From NCBI GenBank assembly GCA_018398765.1, contig JAHBMJ010000929.1, forward strand, positions 1 to 46,016: a stretch of DNA of 46,016 bases, read 5' to 3'. Positions 32,438 to 42,331 of the stretch are shown one piece after another. Source of the DNA: Chromera velia. Taxonomy: Eukaryota; Sar; Chromeraceae. Both the position numbers and the translations under genes were made by a program. The stretch's first letter is position 1. Each line of letters begins with the position of its first letter. Under the pieces are notes generated by a model. It saw only the letters and a list, made by a program, of their open reading frames with translations, searched no databases and was not told the DNA's origin.

Positions 32438-33003
32438 GAATAGATTCCAGTGTCATTCTACGGTAAATTCCACTAAAATCTATCAAATTCCATTAAATTC
32501 CAAAGGTAAATTCCATTAAATTCCCAGGGAATTTAACCTGGTTTTGTAAAGCATATTGATTAATTGATTGATTGATTCAAAATTTGATTGATTTAATTTA
32601 TTACTAATAGTATTGATTGATTGGTTCTACGCTAACTAATAAGTGATCTAGTAGTAAGTGATTTAGTAGTGCCCTAAAACACTGTCACCGTTTTATCCTA
32701 TTATTATCCGACTCTTATAAAGGTGGCCCCTAGGGTGGCCCCAGCATATGGAAGGGGGATGTACCTCATTGCTGAGGCTGAGACCCTTAGTAGCTCAGAC
32801 TAGCTCATACCATACCTCATGGCCCATGCACATGGTTTCCCAGACCACTAACAAACACTATGAAGAAGCGTTATAGGCTCTGTATAGCCAGGCAGGCTTA
32901 CATGAAGTTATGTCTATGTAACGCCTTATGGGAGGGGTGTTGGCTTTCGCCTGACAGCTACTGACCCTAGTACCGAGTCCTACCGACCTAGGGTGACTCT
33001 GGG
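32438..33003. other. AT-rich stretch left of the Gypsy element
   Basis: Repeated AAATTCCATTAAATTCC units (32460-32530) and GATT runs near 32560-32630. Nothing else is recognised. Confidence 0.5.
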
Positions 33004-33285
33004 TGTAGGATTGCTAAGAGATAACTGGGGAGGATTTCTAGAGCCATTCATAGGACGCATAAAAGAACTGATCGTTTGGTTCTTCTTCTAGACATTGCTG
33101 TTTCTCCATAAACCATAATACATCACAACACGGGTGTCAGTCTATGAAAAGACGCATGCAGTAAAACCATGCAGACTGAGGCAGGCCGGCAGACTAAGCA
33201 CGTGCGTCAAACACGCGGCGGCGCGATAATCAGGCGATGACAATCAGGCGATGACACGTTGGCGGCGCCAAGCATCAGTACTACA
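33004..33285 (-). repeat. 3' LTR of the Gypsy element
   Basis: 282 bp, ends TGTAG...CTACA. Contains a direct duplication of CAATCAGGCGATGA (about 33227-33255). Differs from the 5' LTR by 11 transitions and one transversion. Confidence 0.92.
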
Positions 33286-33305
33286 ACATGCCCGCCCCTC
33301 TCAGA
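33286..33305 (-). other. Candidate polypurine tract of the Gypsy element
   Basis: On the minus strand the sequence before the 3' LTR reads GAGAGGGGCGGG, the expected purine-rich primer site. Confidence 0.45.
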
Positions 33306-33845
33306 CGTGTGTCCTCACATGTAGTCAAACCTGAACGGACACACTTTTATTAAATGCAGCTGGACAAGACATTTGTTCACTGACAGCCAGACACATGAGA
33401 CTGCAGTGAATCAATCGATCTCAATCGACCCGCAAACGACCCATCACATAAACATCCCTCGACATGTTGGCATACCACGGCCAATAACATGAGCAGGCAT
33501 CGGCTTGCATAAACCCCTTCATGCAGCCGATCATGGAAAAACACCCATTCAGACTGGATGTTCCACATTCAGTCACCAGACAAGTGATTCCATGCATTAA
33601 ACGGTGCAAAAAAAAATAGATAGATGGAAGAAGAGAACAGAATACATGCATGCGCATGTGAAAGGCATTGAGAAGGAAACCTAAACATAGGAAAGAGGAA
33701 AGCAACAAAAAGCATACAAAAGAGAGAGAAGAGATAGGGAAAGACACAGAAAAAGATGCAGAAAGAGAAGACGTCGTTACAAGACAGAGAGAAGAACACT
33801 GCATCATTCATTCATTCATGCATTCATTCATTCATCCATTTATTC

Positions 33846-34880
33846 TCACTTCTTTCCCCTTCTCCCTCCGAGAGGCCTTCCAGGCCGCGCCAAGAACTCT
33901 CTGATTTTCGAATGAGCATTCAGAAGATTCTTTGATGGCTCCCACGTGGCATTCTCTTCTGAATCCCCTTTTCAGTGTACCAAATACTCCACACTACGAC
34001 CGATCTTCCTCTTGTCGATGGTTGTCTCTACTTTATGCTCTTCTTCAGTCAAGTGTGGAAGGCGCACCGGCGGAGGATTCTTTTCAGACTGTCCTTCTTG
34101 CAGCAAATATCTCTTCAACCAAACCACATGGAGAACTAGATGTCTTCTGACCCCCTCAGGAAACACCAGTTTGTATGCGACCTTTCCGACCCGTCGGTCT
34201 ACTTCTGAATCAAATGGCCCGTACCACAGATATGCAAGTTTCTTTTGATCTCCCTCCGGTGTCTTTGCTCTGGTAAAGAAGTTCCTGTGGACCATAACCC
34301 AATCCCTAGGCTTGAATTCTTCTTCTCTTCTTTTCTGGTTGTAGTAATGTGCTGCTCTCTCCCTCGCTCTCTCCAATCAGTCTCTCACCTCCTGAACGAT
34401 GTCCACCCTCTCTTTCAAGTCTTGTGAAGCTTCAGATGAGGATGGGTGGGAGCAGAGAAAACTGGAGAGAGTGAGTGGATCTCTTCGTTCAACGACATGG
34501 AAGGGAGTGAATCCAGTCGACTTGTGGACGCTCGTGCGGACTGCAAAGGTAAGCATCTTCAAGTGCTGGGGCCAGTCCTTCTAATGGTCTGCGACAAAGC
34601 ACCAAAGCATCTGCTCAAGCGTCCGATTCTCAATCTCCGTCTGTCTGTCTGTCTGAGGGTGCTGAGCAGTTGACATCTTAAGCTTGGTTCTGCACAGGTA
34701 GAACAGTGTTTGCCAGAAGTTTGAGACAAACCTGGAGTCACGATCAGAGACAATTGATTATGGCATGCCATGCTCACACACCACTTTGTCGAAAAACTTC
34801 TGTGCTGTCTCTCGGGCTCCGGCTGTCTCTCTGGTGGGAACAAAGATCGCCCACTTACTTAACCTGCACACCAGTCCATG
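33846..34880 (-). pseudogene. Gypsy integrase core (C-terminal part) and chromodomain
   Basis: Read in one frame with stops at 34760-34758 (TAA), 34583-34581 (TAG), 34379-34377 (TGA) and 33974-33972 (TGA). Visible parts: RLSKWAIFVPTRE, the second catalytic Asp in IVSDRDSRF, the catalytic Glu in QTDRQTEIENRTLEQM, a WYGPF motif in the DNA-binding region, then a chromodomain (ETTIDKRKIG, EYLVH, stop, KGDSEENATWEP). The TGA in the chromodomain falls where the family has the Trp of WKG. A chromodomain targets insertion to methylated-histone chromatin in related elements. Confidence 0.85.
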
Positions 34881-35842
34881 ATCGAGTCAACTACCTCTCC
34901 CTTGAACTGAACATGCGGAAGACCAATAATGAAATCCATTGAGAGATCGTGAAAGGGAGACTCTGGCACAGAGAGTGGTTGAAGAAGGCCTGCAGGCTTT
35001 TCGTTCGACGGTTTGTTCCTTTGACACACATCGCAGTGAGCGACGTAGTGCATCACCCGCTTCCACATGTGTGGCCAAAAGAAGTCTGCAGCCAGTCGTC
35101 GGTAGGTCTTGTCCACTCCAAGGTGCCCAGCCAAAGGAAAATCGTGACACTTCCAGATGACTTGCCTTTGCAGTGTCTTCGTCGGGATCGCCAGTCTCCT
35201 CTGGTCGTAGTACAGAAGTCCCTCCTTCACCAAGAAATGACTCAAACGCAAATGCAGGTAGGCAGGGGGGATACCTTGGGTGGGAGCATGAGTGAGGAAA
35301 GGAAGGAGCTCCTTAAAGAAAGAATCTTGAGCGTACCCCTTCCTAACGTGATCCAGAAACTTTGCGTCTGGACAGACCTTTTGAGTGCCCTCCACCTGGG
35401 CAATTTGGTCTCTTTCCTTTTCATCAGACCTCTCCTCTCCTGTCTGCTTCTGCATTCTGGTTTGAGACGGTCGACGTGACAGTGCATCTGCCACAACGTT
35501 CTTGGAGCCAGGGATATACTGAGGAACAATGCCCAATGCATTCAGGAAGATGGCCCATCTCTTCACTCTGTCGGGGCCTTCGATCAGACCCCCTGAAGTG
35601 CTGAGCCACTTCAAGCTCTCATGATCGGAGTAGACCTTCGTGGTATGATTCACATAAATGCGGAAGGTTTTCACTCCAAACACAACTGCCAGAAGCTCCT
35701 TCTCCCGAATTGGATACTTCTGCTCAGCTTGAACGAGCTTCCTGGAAGCAAGGGCTACAACTCTCAGTCCATTCACTCTTGGATCCCACTGCATCAGAAC
35801 TGCCACGATGCAGATCTCTTTCTCTGACGCATCAACATACAA
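34859..35842 (-). pseudogene. Gypsy RNase H and integrase N-terminal part
   Basis: 327 codons open. RNase H residues appear in YVDASEKE, YPIREKELLAV and VYSDHESLKWL. The integrase zinc-binding H-H-C-C region (AGHLGVDKTYRRL ... HCDVCQRNK) and the first catalytic Asp (LSMDFIIGLP) follow. The frame is lost just after that Asp at about 34870 and is joined to RT by another shift near 35850. Confidence 0.9.
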
Positions 35843-35844
35843 TT

Positions 35845-36876
35845 GAAGTCGAAAGGGCAGGTAGGATCTGGGATAAAGAGAAGAATCAATTCTGCAATCT
35901 TCTCTTTCAACTCCTTGAACGCTGCTTCACAAACCTCTAACCAAACGAACTCGACCTTCGCCTGGAAAAGAGAAGTGAGCGGGGCTGTGACGTGACTGTA
36001 CTTGTAAATGACTCTCCGAAACCAGTTGCACAGTCCCACGAAGACACAGAGCTCGTGTTTGTTCTCAGGCTTCGGCCAAGTTTGAACGAGCGCTGCCTTC
36101 TTCGGCTCCGCTCTCATTCTTATATCTGAGATCTCCAGCCCGATGTACAGAACTTTCGGGACAAAGAATTTGCACTTGGAGATCTTCACATAATACTCGT
36201 CTTTTCTCAGGCATCTAAGGACTCTCCGTAAATCTTCTTCATGTTGGTCAACCGTCGGGGAGTACACGAGGACGTCATCGATCTAAGCAAATGCGCAGTC
36301 ATCCAGAACTTCGCAAAGGCAAACCTGAATAGCTCGCTGGCTGGTCAGCGGTGGGTTACACATCCCAAAAGGCATCACTAGCCACTCATAGTTGCCGTAC
36401 TGGGTGCACATCGCTGTTTTCGGTTCGTCACCCAGTCGAATGCAAAGCTAATAAAAAAACTGCTGCATATCGAAGACCGAAAAAATCTTTGCTCCGTGGA
36501 GACGGTCCAACAATTCTTCCAGTCTGGGCATCGCGTACTTGTCCTTGATCGTGATCTTGTTGATGGTGCGGTAGTCGATGCACATCCGTAGACTTCTATC
36601 TTTCTTTGCCACAAAGAAGGCTGGTGCCGCAAACGGAGAGACAGAGGGACGGATGAATCCCTTTGCCAGCAGATCATCCAGTTGTCTCCTTATTTCATCA
36701 AGCTCTCCAAAAAAAAGTCGGTATGGCGGCCAAGCAGGAGGAGGGTGTCCAGGCTCCAGATCAATCGCAAACTCGACTGACCGTCTTGGAGGTAACTTGG
36801 GGATCTCGTCGCAAAAGATGTCCTGATACTCTCCTAGCACCCGTCGAGCTGCAGGGTGGAGGGAGAGATCACTCAT
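35845..36876 (-). pseudogene. Gypsy reverse transcriptase
   Basis: RT motifs: LAKGFIRPSVSPFAAP, FVAKKDRSLRMCIDYRTIN, YAMPRLEELLDRL, then FDMQQFFY followed by TAG (36450-36448) where the family has Gln. The catalytic box reads stop-IDDVLVYS: a TAG at 36285-36283 replaces the Tyr of YxDD. Downstream, GLCNWFRR, APLTSLF and FKELKEKI are typical of the thumb and connection. Enzyme synthesis from this copy is excluded by these stops. Confidence 0.92.
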
Positions 36877-36885
36877 AACTTTTGA

Positions 36886-37530
36886 CTACCCCCTATAGAG
36901 CATTTTATCCTTCTCCCTCTCTGCCTTCTCTTCTGCTGTCTCTCCTTCTGGCACTTCCTTCTCTGTCTCTTCTCTGATCGCCGCTGCCACTCTTGCCTCA
37001 CCTGGGGGTTCTACCTCCAGGGTTATCGGCATAGGGGCCAGCACAGGCTCCACCATTTCCAACCTACAAAGATATACCTCTCGCACGCGGCCCTTCCTGA
37101 CCTCTCTTTTGAACTCTCTGCTGGAAAGAGTACGGACAGATGTCTGTGTCTGTGACTTGATAGTGACTGACCTTCCATGAGCCCCTGAAATTGGAATCTC
37201 CACTTCTCCTTTGCCCCAATGCACACGAGGCTCATGTTCGATCAGCCACTTCATGCCCAGATAGACATCATAGTCGTCATCGAGGTCAGCCAGGGTGAAC
37301 TTCATTCTCTGGTGGTACCCCTGAATGGAGAAGGCCAGAGGACTGGTGTACTCGCTGATCGTAGTCACCACCGTCTGCCCATCTTCTCCCTTAATGGCCC
37401 CCCTGCACTGACGCGAACTTTACATCTTCCTGATGGGAAGACCTTTGTCGTAAGCAAATTGGGCAGACAGAAATGTCTCCCCCGCCCCACAGTCTAAGAG
37501 CACTCTCACTGGAATGAATGCCCTTGATAG
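36886..37530 (-). pseudogene. Gypsy aspartic protease and linker
   Basis: The active-site motif VLLDCGAGETFLSAQ lies near 37455-37515; family members have D-S/T-G or D-C-G at this place. The flap end DVYLGMKWL is followed by an acidic linker. A 4-bp tandem copy (ATTCATTC on the minus strand, about 37510-37517) shifts the frame just before the active site. A TAA at 37422-37420 and a TAG at 36888-36886 also break it. Confidence 0.8.
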
Positions 37531-37995
37531 TGCCCTGGAAACGAATTATCTTCACCTTCCCGTCAGCACTGGTAGCGCCGATCATATTCGCCTGGTCGTA
37601 CACGTAGGAGTCAGTGGGCTGCTCTTCCTCAATGTTCATTGAGAGCTCGTTGTCAAGGAACCAGAATTCTTCCTCTCTTTCTCCAGTAACCTGATCCCCG
37701 TCCTGCCCTGCAGTCTGGATACCAGCTACACGGCTATTCCAAGTATGCCCTCTCTGCCCCCCCTGTGGGCGACCTCTCTGCGCGTTCGGTGGAGAGCTAC
37801 GCGGTGGCCTTGTCCATCCGACTGGCATCCACACCCATGATTGTCCTTCTCCACCACCGGCGCTAACAGGTGGACCTCCCTGACCATCATACACGGGTCT
37901 CTGCAGTCCTGAAGGACCCATGGCCTTCTTCCGTACGGCTGCTGCAGTCTGGGAACATTTGACCCGAACCCCCTCTGCAAAGACAACAAGGATGG

Positions 37996-38037
37996 ACAAT
38001 CTTTCTTCTCATGTCCCTTCTGCTTACAGAGGAAGCA
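37996..38037 (-). pseudogene. CCHC zinc knuckle of Gypsy nucleocapsid
   Basis: CFLCKQKGHEKKDC fits C-x2-C-x4-H-x4-C exactly. It is in frame with gag but separated from it by adjacent TGA and TAA codons at 38049-38044. Confidence 0.85.
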
Positions 38038-38046
38038 CCGTCCTTA

Positions 38047-38910
38047 TCACATCAGTTTGGCTCTCTCTTTTGAAGAAAGAGAGCATACAGCGTCCAGCTG
38101 TATGGGAACAGGTCCGTCAGAGTTGGACCCACCCTGGTGCTTTCCGTTCGGTCTGCTGCCCCCAGTCTGAGCGTGCCTCTTTCGGTTCCCCCCCCTTCCT
38201 TCCAAAGTCTCCGCTGCGATAGAAGCCGCCTCCACTGCCTCCTTAAGAGTGGAAGGAGCTTTCTTATTCACCTCGAGGCAAATCGCATCGGGGATGGCCT
38301 TCTTAAAGATGTGGATGAGATCAGCAGGGGTCGATGTGTCTTTGATCTCTTTCGCCAGGTCCAGGAAGGCGTCCCCAAAGCTCTCCATGCTCTGTGCTTT
38401 CGAGTATTAGAGCTCCTCCAGTACATCCCTGCGGTGATCCTGCTCAAGCGGGTCGATGTAGCTCTTTTTTAGTGCCTCTGCGAAGTCTTGGAAGGAACGG
38501 AAGGGAGTTGCGCTTTTCTGCTTCCGATGGACTCACTTCTTCAGAGTCTTCGACAGATAGCTCTTCGAAACAAAGAGCCATCGACTCTCCGACACTCCCG
38601 TGCCCTGACAATACTCCTTCATGTTTTCGAGCCAGTCAGAGACCTCGTGCCGATCCCCTGCAAAGATGAAGGGCTCCCTCACCTTGCAGGCTCGAGGCAG
38701 TTCTCCGTCAAGCAACAGAGGATGTTCATCGGCAGACGTCTCCACTCCAGCGGCCATGGTCGGAGGCATAACTTGCGTCCGTGGCTCCCGAACTTCATCT
38801 GCCAGCCTCTGCATCACAGAGCGCTGCAAGAGAAGTTCTTGGTGCAGCTCCTGGAACTGCGCGTTGCACTCGGACTGAGTAATAAACTGACTGAATGTCC
38901 CTTTAGCCAT
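38047..38910 (-). pseudogene. Gypsy gag (capsid region)
   Basis: One frame of 288 codons begins MAKGTFSQFITQ and holds a retrotransposon gag domain (FIFAGDRHEVSDWLENMKEY; SFQDFAEALKKSYIDP; MESFGDAFLDLAKEIK). It is interrupted by TGA at 38535-38533 and TAA at 38409-38407, then ends at the TGA-TAA pair before the zinc knuckle. No other frame carries the sequence, so these are point nonsense changes. Confidence 0.8.
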
Positions 38911-38954
38911 TTAGTGCAACCACAATACAAATGGATATAATCAACTATAGCCTC

Positions 38955-38979
38955 TGGTCGAAGGAGGCTTCTGCTACCC
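38955..38979 (-). other. Candidate primer-binding site of the Gypsy element
   Basis: Next to the 5' LTR the minus strand reads GGGTAGCAGAAGCC. With a G for the expected first T this is close to the TGGTA-type sites used by many Gypsy elements; the assignment is weak. Confidence 0.3.
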
Positions 38980-39261
38980 TGTAAGATTGCTAAAAGATAA
39001 CTAGGAAGGATTTCTAGAGCCATTCATAGGACGCACAAAAGAACTGATCGTTTGGTTCTTCTTCTAGACATTGCTGTTTCTCCATAAACCACAATACATC
39101 ACAACACCGGTGTCAGTCTGTGAAAAGACGCATGCAGTAAAACCATGCAGACTGAGGCAGGCCGGCAGACTAAGCGCGTGCATCAAACACGCGGCGGCGC
39201 GATAATCAGGCGATGACAATCAGGCGATGACACGTTGGCGGCGCCAGACATCAGTACTACA
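38980..39261 (-). repeat. 5' LTR of the Gypsy element
   Basis: 282 bp; starts TGTAGTACTGATG on the minus strand. Boundary agrees exactly with the limit of similarity to 33004-33285. Confidence 0.92.
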
Positions 39262-39546
39262 CTCTGCCAGTGGGTGTCAGTGAGTGAGCGAGTTGATCAT
39301 GCCGCTATAGTCATATCGATCAGTCAATAAATTACAGTCAATCAATCAGCAAGCCGGTGACTCAGTCGCCCCATCAGTATCGTCAGTAATCGTTAGTCAG
39401 TCCATGCAGCTGCTCAATGACAGTATGCATCAATTAATTGATTCCTATTTGATTCCTTCAATAAATTAATCGGAATTTAATCCCCTGTCTGTTCACTATA
39501 CAGTCCCCTCCTGCCTGCCCTGTCCATCGATCAATCGATGGGTCCA

Positions 39547-40077
39547 TCAGGCGTGGCGGAAGAATTTCATCGAGACCCAATTGACGTAAATGAACGCGAA
39601 CGTCGTGGGCACAGAGCAGGGGATGAGCAGGCAGTAGTACCAGTCCCTTTGGACCATCTCGAGGAAGGGATTCTGACTCGGAGGGAGCCACTTGGAGACG
39701 TACAGGGTGAAGAAGGAGACGGAGAAAATCAACCAAGAGAGAGCAATCAGACCCCATCCTGCCCAGAAGAGCTTCCCCTCTTCTGATAATATCTCCACAC
39801 CACCAGTCTGACCCAAACCCTGTCCGTCTCCCCCTCTCGACACACTGTGTCGATACGTGTCTGTGCTTCCCTCCCCTCTTTGCCTCTCCCCCTTGGAGAC
39901 GGAAACTCCGTGACCGTCTCTGTCCACTCCCCCCCCACCCCTTGTAGCTGTGTGCACCGATGGAGAGGCACAAGGAGGACCCGGGGACGGAGACGGCGAG
40001 GACCCTCCCCTGAGTCTCTCTTTTTCCTTTTGCCTCTGCAGGGCGATCGAGGCCTGCCGGCTCTCTCCCATCCGCAT
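39547..40077 (-). CDS. PIG-Y-like subunit of the GPI-GlcNAc transferase
   Basis: 176 residues, no intron. ATG at 40077 (or 40071); an in-frame TAA lies at 40092-40090. Residues 1-98 are polar, rich in Gly, Ser, Arg and Pro, probably disordered. Residues about 103-127 (LFWAGWGLIALSWLIFSV) and 147-169 (LIPCSVPTTFAFIYVNW) are membrane helices, and the protein ends VSMKFFRHA. Two helices in a hairpin, a small loop with PFLEMVQRDWYYC and a terminal K-x-FRH are features of PIG-Y, the roughly 70-residue subunit that helps transfer GlcNAc to phosphatidylinositol on the ER, the first step of GPI-anchor synthesis. The N-terminal extension is unusual. I recognise the family from the C-terminal half only. 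Confidence 0.68.
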   Translation of the reverse strand: MRMGESRQASIALQRQKEKERLRGGSSPSPSPGPPCASPSVHTATRGGGGVDRDGHGVSVSKGERQRGEGSTDTYRHSVSRGGDGQGLGQTGGVEILSEEGKLFWAGWGLIALSWLIFSVSFFTLYVSKWLPPSQNPFLEMVQRDWYYCLLIPCSVPTTFAFIYVNWVSMKFFRHA

Positions 40078-40665
40078 CCTTTCCTCCACTTAATTCTGCA
40101 TTCACACCCTGCAGCCACCCAACAGCACCTGCCCTAGCGGCACCGTCTGGAACTGACCACACAGTCTCTTAATCAGAAAGAGGCCGCGATAACATGCAGG
40201 AAAAAGAAGTCCACACGGCGCACACCAGCTCCTTCAGACCTGGTCTGATCAATCAGACAGTCAGGCTCCCTGGCCAATCCTCCGTGGACTCTTTGCAACG
40301 TGCAAGCGAAACAGATGAACAGTCACAGGAGCGAAAGAATTCGGTCAGTGACACCCGTCTACGTTCGACTGCTGCTGGTGTGTCAGAACTGACGGTCCCG
40401 TGTGGCTTTTCCCAGAGGAGTACACAACTCCTCCCACATTCATTGCGAAATTCTTTTTAACAGACACTGAGCGGTGTGACTGCCAGCTAGAGAGCATTCG
40501 AGTTAGACATTTGTCATATCATGACAGTACTGACAGATTATTGTAGGATATTGTATGGGGTTAACGAATTTTGTGTCTGTCAGACATTGTCTTGGTGCAT
40601 GACAAAAAATGTGCGCGCAATTCCAGAAGTGCATGCATGTGCGCGTGCATGAGACTGCGAATTAT

Positions 40666-41073
40666 CTGACGCAAGCAAGCTTGCGAACGGCCCCGGAAAG
40701 CAAGAAAAGTGAGAACTGCACAATTGACGCACGCCGGCCAGCCGTCGCGCCGATTCCCCCCCCCNNNNNNNNNNNNNNNNNNNNNNNNNNNNNNNNNNNN
40801 NNNNNNNNNNNNNNNNNNNNNNNNNNNNNNNNNNNNNNNNNNNNNNNNNNNNNNNNNNNNNNNNNNNNNNNNNNNNNNNNNNNNNNNNNNNNNNNNNNNN
40901 NNNNNNNNNNNNNNNNNNNNNNNNNNNNNNNNNNNNNNNNNNNNNNNNNNNNNNNNNNNNNNNNNNNNNNNNNNNNNNNNNNNNNNNNNNNNNNNNNNNN
41001 NNNNNNNNNNNNNNNNCCCCCCCCCGCGGGAAAAGCCGCGGAACCCCCCCTTCCCGGGGAAAAAAGCCCGGGG
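40666..41073 (+). repeat. Modular poly-C repeat, left arm (contains gap)
   Basis: Starts CTGACGCAAGCAAGCTTGCG, runs through GAAAGCAAGAAAAGTGAGAA to a C run, then N, then CGCGGGAAAAGCCGCGGAAC and ends near GGGGAAAAAAGCCCGGGGG. The same modules occur inverted at 41600-41755. Confidence 0.8.
40765..41016. other. Assembly gap (252 N) in a poly-C tract
   Basis: C runs flank the N on both sides. In the intact inverted copy the same point is an uninterrupted run of about 11 G, so the real missing sequence may be much shorter than 252. Confidence 0.98.
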
Positions 41074-41189
41074 GTATGCTTTGACGCACGCATGTCTTTT
41101 CGCGGGTATGCCTTTTCGTGGTCGCGCTTTCCGGGGCCACCTATATCTGACGCACGCATGCATGGCAACGGGTTGAAGTCGGGTTCACG

Positions 41190-41560
41190 CTTTTCTAGAC
41201 TATTTGGGCGGGATCTTTCTGGGGTCTTTTTTTGGTGAAAGACAGCGTGCATCTGACGTACGCACATTTGGCGTACATTCAGCCTTTCGGGGCCGGGTGG
41301 CCCCGGAAAGTGAAGCGGGGGGACCCGGCCCCGAAAAGTGAAGCGGGGGGCACTTAGAAAACAGAAATACCCCAGCCCACGTGCATGCACGCACGCTGTC
41401 TTTCGGTAAAAACCCGGCCCCGAAAGGCTAAATGTGCGCCAAATATGCGTGCGCCAGGTGGACTTCATACCCGATTACCCGATTTTCACTAAAAAAAGGC
41501 TCTGGAAAGATCCCGCCCCAAATGGTCTAGAAAAGCATGCATGAACCCGCGTCATCATGC
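41190..41560. repeat. Inverted and tandem modules of the same family
   Basis: AGATCCCGCCCAAATAGTCTA (reverse strand, about 41195-41215) is inverted relative to 41506-41530. The unit GAAAAGTGAAGCGGGGGG occurs twice in tandem at about 41295-41350. Spacers carry GACGCACGCATGCATG. Confidence 0.7.
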
Positions 41561-41599
41561 ATGCGTGCGTCAGTGGCCCCAGAAAGCGATAGGCTACAT

Positions 41600-41755
41600 C
41601 CCCGGGCTTTTTTCCTGGGGGAGGGGGGGTTCTGCGGCTTTTCCCGCGGGGGGGGGGGTCGGCACAACTGCCCGATCGGCTGGCTGGCGTGCGTCAATCG
41701 TGAAGTTCTCATTTTTCTTGCTTTCCGGGGCTGTTCGCAAGCTTGCTTGCGTCAG
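41600..41755 (-). repeat. Modular poly-C repeat, right arm (complete)
   Basis: 156 bp, reverse complement of the left arm, ending GCTTGCTTGCGTCAG. It is the only ungapped copy in the window. Confidence 0.8.
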
Positions 41756-42331
41756 ATTTTTGCCGAAAGACAGGGTGCACGCACGTGGGCTGGGGTATTT
41801 TTGTTTTGTAAGTGCCCCCCGCTTCGCTTTCCGGGGCCATAGTGCGCATGCCGGAGCTATCCGGAGCTAGCTCTGCCGAGCTATACAGGAGACGCGTCGT
41901 CTGCGTAGTACTGAGGAGACGGCCGGACTTGATTCAAATTCTTCTGACAAGCAATGCATGATCGATTCATTTCCTGGCAGGAGCTAGACGCGTCGGTCGG
42001 ATGTCCCCGATGACTGATCATTATGACATCCGATGAAAGAGGCCCTTTGCATGTCACTCTCTCTCTCTCTCTCGGGCCGACCAGAGCGCCACATGCAGGT
42101 GCGGCTTCAAGAACGAGCAGTGACCTCAAAATCTTTTTTTACGGGGAACTGATCTTTTCCACTGATTGAATTGTGCCAATTTTGTGACGTGCCCCACTCT
42201 CACAGTCCTCTGTGCGAATTTCCAGATCGACAATCCTCTGACTTCTGTCCCTGCTCCCACTTATTGCCTGGTGCCTGTGCAATTCGGGGTCCATTGACGT
42301 GAAAGAAGTGAGTGCAAGTGGGTGAGAGAGG

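Larger units (their letters stand above)
33004..39261 (-). mobile_element. Ty3/Gypsy chromovirus retrotransposon, decayed
   Basis: 6258 bp between two 282-bp LTRs that start TGTA and end TACA. Domain order on the minus strand is gag with a CCHC knuckle, aspartic protease, reverse transcriptase, RNase H, integrase, then a chromodomain, which defines the chromovirus branch of Ty3/Gypsy. The reading frame is broken by about twelve in-frame stops and at least four frameshifts, so this copy cannot supply its own proteins. LTR identity is about 95.7% (12 differences). A CTCTG flank is present on both sides, but on the left it is separated from the LTR by two extra G, so the target duplication is imperfect. 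The element sits 286 bp downstream of the PIG-Y-like gene. Confidence 0.95.
40078..42331. other. Repeat-rich region between divergent genes
   Basis: Holds the promoters of the PIG-Y-like gene and of the gene at 42332. The middle is filled by modular inverted repeats and an N gap. ORFs spanning the gap are artefacts. Confidence 0.5.

Noticed and set aside
33846-38910. Reassignment of TAA/TAG to glutamine as an explanation for the in-frame stops
   Set aside because: TGA stops and frameshifts are also present, the long IFT52 frame has no internal TAA or TAG, and the 5069 and 18581 genes end in TAG and TAA. Mutational decay is simpler.
40561-41468. ORFs crossing the N gap
   Set aside because: Their length depends on unknown bases read as open codons.
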